This document shows, piece after piece, positions 59,331 through 64,000 of a stretch of 64,000 nt of DNA. How positions within the stretch are numbered: position 1 is the first letter of the stretch; the number at the start of each line of letters is the position of its first letter. The stretch is from Microlunatus soli (GTDB lineage: Bacteria > Actinomycetota > Actinomycetes > Propionibacteriales > Propionibacteriaceae), in the NCBI RefSeq assembly GCF_900105385.1, contig NZ_LT629772.1, positions 1,178,001 through 1,242,000 of the forward strand. The letters run 5' to 3'. A program made the position numbers and the translations under genes. The notes beneath the pieces were generated by a model that saw only the letters and a list, made by a program, of their open reading frames with translations, was not told where the DNA came from and did no database searches.

Positions 59331-60530
59331 ATGCCGGATGTTGAGACGACCAGCCCTGACAACCCACTGGTGAGCCAGATCACCAAGGTGTTGGACGGAG
59401 TGAACGACCCGGAGATCCGGCGACCGATCACCGACCTCGGCATGGTCAAACGGATCGACATCGTCGACGGCAGCCGGGCCGAGATCGAGATCCTGCTGAC
59501 GGTCGCCGGCTGCCCGATGAAGGACACCCTGCGCCGCGACGTGACCGCGGCCGCGGTGACCGTGCCCGGCATCGAGTCGGTCGACATCACGCTCGGCGTG
59601 ATGAGCGACGAGCAGCGGACCGCGCTGCGCGACTCGCTGAAGGGCGGCCAGACCGACCGGGAGATCCCGTTCGCCAAGCCGGACTCGTTGACCAAGGTGA
59701 TCGCGATCGCGTCCGGCAAGGGCGGTGTCGGCAAGTCCTCGGTGACGGTCAATCTGGCGATGGCACTGGCCGCGCAGGGCCAGAGTGTCGGTGTGCTGGA
59801 CGCCGACATCTACGGACACTCGGTGCCGGCCATGCTGGGCATCGCCGACGCCCGGCCGACCTCGGTCGAGGACATGATCATGCCGGTGCCGACGGCACCG
59901 GACTCCGACGGTCGCACCAATCTCAAGGTGATGAGCATCGGGATGCTCAAGCCGCGCCGTGACCAGGTGGTCGCCTGGCGGGGGCCGATCCTGGACCGGG
60001 CACTGCACCAGATGCTGGCCGACGTCTACTGGGGCGACCTGGACTTCCTGCTGCTGGACCTGCCGCCGGGCACCGGTGATGTGGCGATCTCGGTCGGCCA
60101 GAAGCTGCCGAATGCCGAAGTGATCGTGGTCACCACCCCGCAGCAGGCCGCAGCGGAAGTGGCCGAACGCGCCGGCACGATGGCGTCGATGGTCAACCAG
60201 CGGGTGATCGGCGTGGTCGAGAACATGTCGTTCCTGCAGGTCAGCTGCCCCGACTGCGGCAAGCAGCACCGCTACGACGTCTTCGGCAGCGGCGGCGGCC
60301 AGGAGGTCGCCGAGACCCTCAGCACACAGCTCGGCTACGACGTCGACCTACTGGCCCAGGTGCCGTTGGATCCGCAGCTGCGCGCCGGCGGCGATCTCGG
60401 CAAGCCGATCGTCGGCACCGCACCGGCCGAGCCCTCGTCGGAGGCCCTCACCGGGCTGGCGCAGAAGTTGATCAAGCGCGGCCGTGGGCTGGCCGGCCGG
60501 CAGCTCAACCTGCAACCGGCCGGTCGCTGA
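59331..60530 (+). CDS. mrp: Mrp/ApbC-family P-loop ATPase, iron-sulfur cluster carrier
   Basis: A 399-residue protein that carries and delivers Fe-S clusters. An N-terminal MIP18/DUF59 domain (VLDGVNDPEIRRPITDLGMVKRIDIVDG, residues 20-100) is fused to the Mrp ATPase: deviant Walker A SGKGGVGKSS (near residue 128), GPILDRALHQML, LDLPPGTGDVAIS, and the Cys pair in SCPDCGKQH (near residue 310), likely the cluster ligands. ATG 59331 follows a leaderless promoter. It converges on the GH127 gene. Confidence 0.94.
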   Translation: MPDVETTSPDNPLVSQITKVLDGVNDPEIRRPITDLGMVKRIDIVDGSRAEIEILLTVAGCPMKDTLRRDVTAAAVTVPGIESVDITLGVMSDEQRTALRDSLKGGQTDREIPFAKPDSLTKVIAIASGKGGVGKSSVTVNLAMALAAQGQSVGVLDADIYGHSVPAMLGIADARPTSVEDMIMPVPTAPDSDGRTNLKVMSIGMLKPRRDQVVAWRGPILDRALHQMLADVYWGDLDFLLLDLPPGTGDVAISVGQKLPNAEVIVVTTPQQAAAEVAERAGTMASMVNQRVIGVVENMSFLQVSCPDCGKQHRYDVFGSGGGQEVAETLSTQLGYDVDLLAQVPLDPQLRAGGDLGKPIVGTAPAEPSSEALTGLAQKLIKRGRGLAGRQLNLQPAGR

Positions 60531-60549
60531 TACAGCCAGATGACGCCCC

Positions 60550-60583
60550 AGGTCCAGGGGCTCTTCGACAGGCTCAGGGACCT
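60550..60583. repeat. Dispersed GACAGGCTCA-type hairpin, copy 3
   Basis: AGGTCC … TTCGACAGGCTCAG … GGACCT, an inverted repeat between convergent mrp and the GH127 gene; could serve as a two-way terminator. A further GGCTCAGG follows at 60589. Confidence 0.6.
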
Positions 60584-60591
60584 TTGTGGGC

Positions 60592-62460
60592 TCAGGCTCC
60601 CGGATGAGGGGCGGCGACCGTCGGCAGTTCGGTGACCCGGAGGCGGGCACTGCCGTACGGCGTCAGCGTCACCTCGTGACCGACCGGTGAACCGAGCACC
60701 GGGCCTTCGGGGAGCGGTGCTGCCTGTTCCCCGTCCAAGCCCCAGCCGGGGATCCGCGCACCGGGCACCCGAATCCGGATCGGCGCATCCTCGGCCGCGA
60801 ACGGCACGGCGCTGATCGGGCGCTTGTCGATCACCCAGTTTTCATGATCATCGGCAACGATGCCGTGGTTCCAGGAGCTGCGCGGGTGCACCTCCCACTC
60901 CCCGAAGCCGGGTGCGCCGGGCACCGGGATCCAGTTCTCGGCAACGCCGGCGACCATGATCAACGGACCGTAGCGGACGGCGACGGCCTGCTTCTCCCGT
61001 CGCTCCAATTGCGGCTTCGTCGGCAACTCGAGCTGGATCGTCTCGCCACCGGCCCACTGCCGGGTGATCACCAGATGGTCGTCGACGATCTCTGCCTGTT
61101 CGACCTCTCCGGCGACAGTGACGCGCGGATCGTTGCACCAGCCGGGGATCCGCAGCCGGATCGGGAACGACGCCGGGCGGTCGCACTCGACCTCGATGGT
61201 GATCACGCTGTCGAAGGGATAATCGCCCCGCACCCGGAGTCGGACCTCGGCGCCGGTGATCGTGACCCGGATCGAGCAGGCAGCGTAGCTGACGGCGGTG
61301 AGTCCGTCGGGGGCGCCATCGGTGTCCAGGGTGTGCATCCAGAGAGTCCTGACCAGCTTCGGCCAGCCCTGGTGCAGGTTGGCGGTGCAGCAACCGAAGT
61401 GCGGTTCCAACCCGAAAAGGTTGGCATCGTCGCTGGAGTAGGTCCAGGGCCGGCTGCCCACCGAAACCCTGACCTGGTTGGCCTGCTGGTGATATTGATG
61501 GGCCAGCATCCGCGGATCGCAGCTGGCCGGCAGCAGGTTGTAGGCGATCGTCTCCAGTCGATCGGCCCATTCACCGTCACCGAAGATCCGGGCCAGTTGC
61601 TGGTAGGTGTACATCAGTTCCACCACCAGGCAGGTCTCCACCCCGGCGGTCGGCTCCCGTCCGCCGAGGAACTCGTCACCGGAGAAGCATCCGTGCGCCA
61701 GACCGTGCCACCGCTCCAGTGCCGCCAGTCCGTCCCGGGTACGTTGCCGAGCAAGATCATCACCGGTCCGCAGGAAGCGAACGGCCTCGGTCTTGAGCCC
61801 CATCGCCACGTTCACCCCGTGGGTCCGGTGGTCGAAGAACAACGCGCGACCGGTGACCAGATCCTCGGTCAGGTAACGGCCCCAGTCCTCGGTCTGGGCC
61901 AGCAACAGATCGGCCAGCTCCAGCAGCCAGTCGTCGCCGGTCAGCCGATGCAACCACAACACACTGAGGACGTTGTCCGCTCCCCGGACCCGACCCCAAC
62001 CGGACAGCGGCCGCTGGACCAGATTGTCCAGCTGGTAACGGAAATAGCGGCTCAGCAGCTCCGGCACCCGGTCGTCGCCGGTGGCGTCGTGGTGCTGGCA
62101 GAGCACCTTGCAGGCGACCATCCGCGGCCACCAGTCGTCGTTGCCGGCCGGGCCGAACCAGCCGTCCGCACGCTGGGAGCCGATCATCCACTCCACCCAC
62201 GGCCGGACCTGGTCGATCAGATCTTGATCATCGAGGACGTAGGCCAGCGGCAGCAGCCCGTCCAGATAGTACGGGCCACGTTCCCAGGACTCCCCCGTGC
62301 CGCCGAGCCAGCCGCTGTCCGGGCCGACATCGGGCCAGACCTCGGGCAGCCGACCGGTCAGTCCGTCGGCCTGCAACCGTAGTTGATCATGGAGCCAGCC
62401 CTCGGGCCGGATGGCACCGAGCGGCAGCTCGGCCTGGCGGGGTCTGTTCGACGACGTCAC
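60592..62460 (-). CDS. GH127 (DUF1680) beta-L-arabinofuranosidase-type enzyme
   Basis: A 622-residue cytoplasmic enzyme with an (alpha/alpha)6 barrel then beta-sandwich domains. GH127 enzymes use a zinc-bound Cys nucleophile; the Glu-X-Cys pair in VETCLVVELMY (near residue 290) and the double Cys in HFGCCTANLHQGWPK (near residue 365) match the Zn/active-site set of bifidobacterial HypBA1. NDDWWPRMV and the WVEWMIGSQRADGWFGP part are family hallmarks. GTG 62460 is 6 nt after TAGGCT. Substrate inferred: beta-arabinofuranosides, fitting the GH51 system at 17 kb. Confidence 0.9.
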   Translation of the reverse strand: MTSSNRPRQAELPLGAIRPEGWLHDQLRLQADGLTGRLPEVWPDVGPDSGWLGGTGESWERGPYYLDGLLPLAYVLDDQDLIDQVRPWVEWMIGSQRADGWFGPAGNDDWWPRMVACKVLCQHHDATGDDRVPELLSRYFRYQLDNLVQRPLSGWGRVRGADNVLSVLWLHRLTGDDWLLELADLLLAQTEDWGRYLTEDLVTGRALFFDHRTHGVNVAMGLKTEAVRFLRTGDDLARQRTRDGLAALERWHGLAHGCFSGDEFLGGREPTAGVETCLVVELMYTYQQLARIFGDGEWADRLETIAYNLLPASCDPRMLAHQYHQQANQVRVSVGSRPWTYSSDDANLFGLEPHFGCCTANLHQGWPKLVRTLWMHTLDTDGAPDGLTAVSYAACSIRVTITGAEVRLRVRGDYPFDSVITIEVECDRPASFPIRLRIPGWCNDPRVTVAGEVEQAEIVDDHLVITRQWAGGETIQLELPTKPQLERREKQAVAVRYGPLIMVAGVAENWIPVPGAPGFGEWEVHPRSSWNHGIVADDHENWVIDKRPISAVPFAAEDAPIRIRVPGARIPGWGLDGEQAAPLPEGPVLGSPVGHEVTLTPYGSARLRVTELPTVAAPHPGA

Positions 62461-62466
62461 ACCTCG

Positions 62467-62472
62467 AGCCTA
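62467..62472 (-). promoter_or_regulatory. Candidate -10 (TAGGCT) for the leaderless GH127 gene
   Basis: Minus-strand TAGGCT ends 6 nt before GTG 62460; it lies within the end of the upstream membrane-protein gene. Confidence 0.5.
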
Positions 62473-62937
62473 ACGGTGCCTGGCTCTCCTGCTGTCGACC
62501 CCGTCCGGACCGGTGACCGGTTTGGCCCGGCCGCGGGTGATCGTGACGAGCATGATCGCGATCCCGAGCAGCGCAACGGTCGCATTCGCGCCGGTCAGGA
62601 AGATCGCCTGACCGGTGGTCGCCATCTCCAGGTGGGTCAGGTGGAAGAAGAAGTGCGGCACCGAGAACACCGAGTAGGCCAGCATCGCGGGGATCACGAA
62701 GTGTGCCCTCGGCCGGATCAGGGCGATCAGGATGATCACGGCGGTTCCCAGGGTCGCCTCGCCGAAGTCGCGGGCGTGGTGCTCGCTGAACGGCGGCGTC
62801 AGGTCGACAGTCGGGAAGTAGCGACAGAAACTCGCGGGATGGACGGCGTTCCAGCCGTCGACGACGAGCTGGTCGAGCAGCAGGATCGCGAGTCCGATCC
62901 TGATGAAAGCGTCATGGCTGCTTCCTCGGTTCTCCAT
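62470..62937 (-). CDS. Hypothetical four-helix membrane protein
   Basis: A 155-residue protein with about four hydrophobic helices (FIRIGLAILLLDQLVVDGW, FGEATLGTAVIILIALI, HFVIPAMLAYSVFSVPHFFFHL, GQAIFLTGANATVALLGIAIMLV) and charged tails. I do not recognise the family; small DUF4345-like membrane proteins have a similar layout. Upstream is a 33-bp divergent gap to a small plus-strand gene. Confidence 0.7.
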   Translation of the reverse strand: MENRGSSHDAFIRIGLAILLLDQLVVDGWNAVHPASFCRYFPTVDLTPPFSEHHARDFGEATLGTAVIILIALIRPRAHFVIPAMLAYSVFSVPHFFFHLTHLEMATTGQAIFLTGANATVALLGIAIMLVTITRGRAKPVTGPDGVDSRRARHR

Positions 62938-62957
62938 CGATTTTCGAACATGCGTGC

Positions 62958-62963
62958 TAACGT
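62958..62963 (+). promoter_or_regulatory. Candidate -10 (TAACGT) for a leaderless small gene
   Basis: TAACGT ends 7 nt before ATG 62971. Confidence 0.5.
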
Positions 62964-62970
62964 CGCAGGT

Positions 62971-63222
62971 ATGGGCACTGAACAGGTTTCATTCCTGGCA
63001 GGCAAGGATCCGCTCGGCGACAACGTCTGGATTCCCGCGTCCGTTGAAGACCGGGAAGAACGGGACGACGGCGAGTGGCTGTACGTCCTGCCCGCGTTCT
63101 CCGATTCCGAGGACTCGGCCACCTGGGTCAAGGCCAGCGAGGTTCGGCCGATCACCAACCGGGCCGCCGAACCCGACTCGGATCCACCATCGTCGCCGCC
63201 CCGGCTTCGGGTGGTCAGATGA
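62971..63222 (+). CDS. Small hypothetical protein
   Basis: An 83-residue acidic soluble protein (EQVSFLAGKDPLGDNVWIPASVEDREERDDGEWLYVLPAFSDSEDSATWVKASEVRPI) with a low-complexity Pro/Ser tail. No known domain is recognised. Support for its being real is a leaderless promoter at fixed spacing, and its position in an otherwise empty gap; homology is untested. Confidence 0.5.
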   Translation: MGTEQVSFLAGKDPLGDNVWIPASVEDREERDDGEWLYVLPAFSDSEDSATWVKASEVRPITNRAAEPDSDPPSSPPRLRVVR

Positions 63223-63293
63223 ATTATGGACCGACGGGCCGTTCCTGTTGGAACGTTCCCTGACGACCTCGGGGCGCCGGCTGGTCGCGAAGG

Positions 63294-63932
63294 CTACAGA
63301 TCGGCGAGCCAGCGGTGCCCCGGATGCGTCAACGCGATCGCCTCCCGCAACCAATGCCGAGCGCCCGCGTCCAGCAACGGACGAACGGCCTCGAAGTCTG
63401 CCTGGTCCTTCGGACGGAGACCGGCGGCCTTGTGCAGCAGCTGGATCTCCGGGCGCAGGTAGTTGACACCGTCCTGGGTCCAGACGATCTCATCGAGCGG
63501 CAGTGACGTCCGCGCGTCCCGTTTGAACACCCACCGGTCGCCCACCGTGGTCATCAGGATGATGTCGTACTCCCACGGATCGCCGCCGCTGCGACGAGCC
63601 CAGACGTTCTCGCAACTGTCGGGGACCAGGTGATCGTCGGCACCGACGTCGCCGGGAAGCAGGATCCGCAGCGTTTCCTGGTCGGCCGACCAGAGGTCGA
63701 TCCGACCGGCAAGGTAGCGCCGGAGCAGACCGAGCTCGCTGCGCGGGATGCTCGGGTCGACGTCACCATGATCACGCGGTACGCCGCTGAATGTCTCCAG
63801 GGACCAGCCGCCCGCGACCCACCAACGTCCCTGATAGTCGGCGAGCAGTTCGGCGACATCCGCCGGCGTCCGTTTCCGCCACGGACCGTAAATTCGGACC
63901 AGCTCGTCATGATCAACATTGCTGACAGGCAC
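63294..63932 (-). CDS. Nucleotidyltransferase-fold protein (aminoglycoside 2''-adenylyltransferase-like)
   Basis: A 212-residue protein resembling the ANT(2'')-type family: IYGPWRKRTPADVAELLADYQGRWWVAGGWSLETFSG, then RDHGDVDPSIPRSELGLLRRYLAGRIDLWSADQ. The GG(W)S and HGDVDPSIP segments fit a nucleotidyltransferase core, with the usual HxDxD altered to HGDVD. The tail holds RPEIQLLHKAAGLRPKDQADFEAV, also family-typical. I chose GTG 63932, 6 nt after TACGGT; an in-frame ATG lies at 63983. Resistance is possible but unproven. Confidence 0.75.
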   Translation of the reverse strand: MPVSNVDHDELVRIYGPWRKRTPADVAELLADYQGRWWVAGGWSLETFSGVPRDHGDVDPSIPRSELGLLRRYLAGRIDLWSADQETLRILLPGDVGADDHLVPDSCENVWARRSGGDPWEYDIILMTTVGDRWVFKRDARTSLPLDEIVWTQDGVNYLRPEIQLLHKAAGLRPKDQADFEAVRPLLDAGARHWLREAIALTHPGHRWLADL

Positions 63933-63938
63933 TGCAGG

Positions 63939-63944
63939 ACCGTA
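63939..63944 (-). promoter_or_regulatory. Candidate -10 (TACGGT) for a leaderless gene
   Basis: Minus-strand TACGGT ends 6 nt before GTG 63932. Confidence 0.5.
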
Positions 63945-64000
63945 TCGGCTCTCGGCCGCGTCGTGAACCCTCGCGGTCGCCATGGATTGGTACGGCACCG

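Noticed and set aside
1-64000. tRNA genes, integrases and attachment sites
   Set aside because: I saw no tRNA-like fold, CCA-flanking direct repeats, integrase or phage gene in any gap.

Overview
The window is GC-rich, gene-dense actinobacterial chromosome. The gene content (an actinobacterial-type histidine utilisation set, a long MapB-like methionine aminopeptidase, desferrioxamine genes under an IdeR/DmdR-type iron box, many DUF2510 proteins, a FurA-type regulator) and the many leaderless promoters fit Propionibacteriaceae, possibly a Microlunatus-like soil organism. That genus placement is inference. There is no phage, plasmid, integrase, CRISPR array, tRNA or rRNA operon. One structural RNA, RNase P RNA (rnpB), is present on the minus strand near 46.2-46.6 kb.

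Layout. 0-6.6 kb: histidine degradation operon on the minus strand (hutH, hutU, an NCS1 permease, an allantoate-amidohydrolase-type hydrolase cut by the left edge), with a divergent IclR regulator and a dyad operator between. 6.8-9.4 kb: an exported EndoH-like GH18 enzyme and a P-loop kinase/aminoglycoside-phosphotransferase-like pair. 9.5-13.8 kb: acetamidase/formamidase, APC permease and prolyl-aminopeptidase-like hydrolase with a divergent FadR-type regulator. 13.9-21.9 kb: a sugar system (LacI regulator, GH2, GH51 arabinofuranosidase, two ABC permeases, a lipoprotein binding protein) with two identical LacI operators in its promoter. 22-24.6 kb: metQNI methionine uptake. 24.9-30.1 kb: a thiamine-binding protein, then five tandem paralogous membrane-anchored DUF2510 proteins. 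30.1-32.7 kb: HTH regulator and ABC exporter. 32.9-36.2 kb: hydrolase remnant, F420-type nitroreductase-family gene, fur-katA oxidative stress pair. 36.5-40.2 kb: map, kynU, SulP transporter. 40.3-45.6 kb: desABCD siderophore operon. 46-54.2 kb: rnpB, ICL/PEPM-family enzyme, zinc-ribbon protein, MFS exporter, histidine phosphatase, GNAT-like protein, pepP, corA. 54.6-64 kb: stress protein, tandem VOC protein, zwf, soluble MgtE/CBS protein, DUF1003 protein, Mrp ATPase, GH127, and a few poorly known genes.

The most striking features are non-coding. Three copies of a 65-bp near-perfect hairpin each begin with CCGCTGA and so supply the last Arg codon and the stop codon of the gene they follow (GntR, metI, DUF1003). 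Three other genes (prolyl-aminopeptidase-like, katA, histidine phosphatase) end in short tandem repeats of 17, 17 and about 14 bp whose units include the stop codon. Two MITE-like inverted-repeat elements (7.7 and 54.4 kb) and a dispersed GACAGGCTCA element sit at gene ends, and a related inverted-repeat element has entered the GH2 reading frame. At least eleven genes show a TANNNT hexamer 6-8 nt before the start codon, which suggests leaderless transcription. The palindrome TGATCA is far more frequent than composition predicts.
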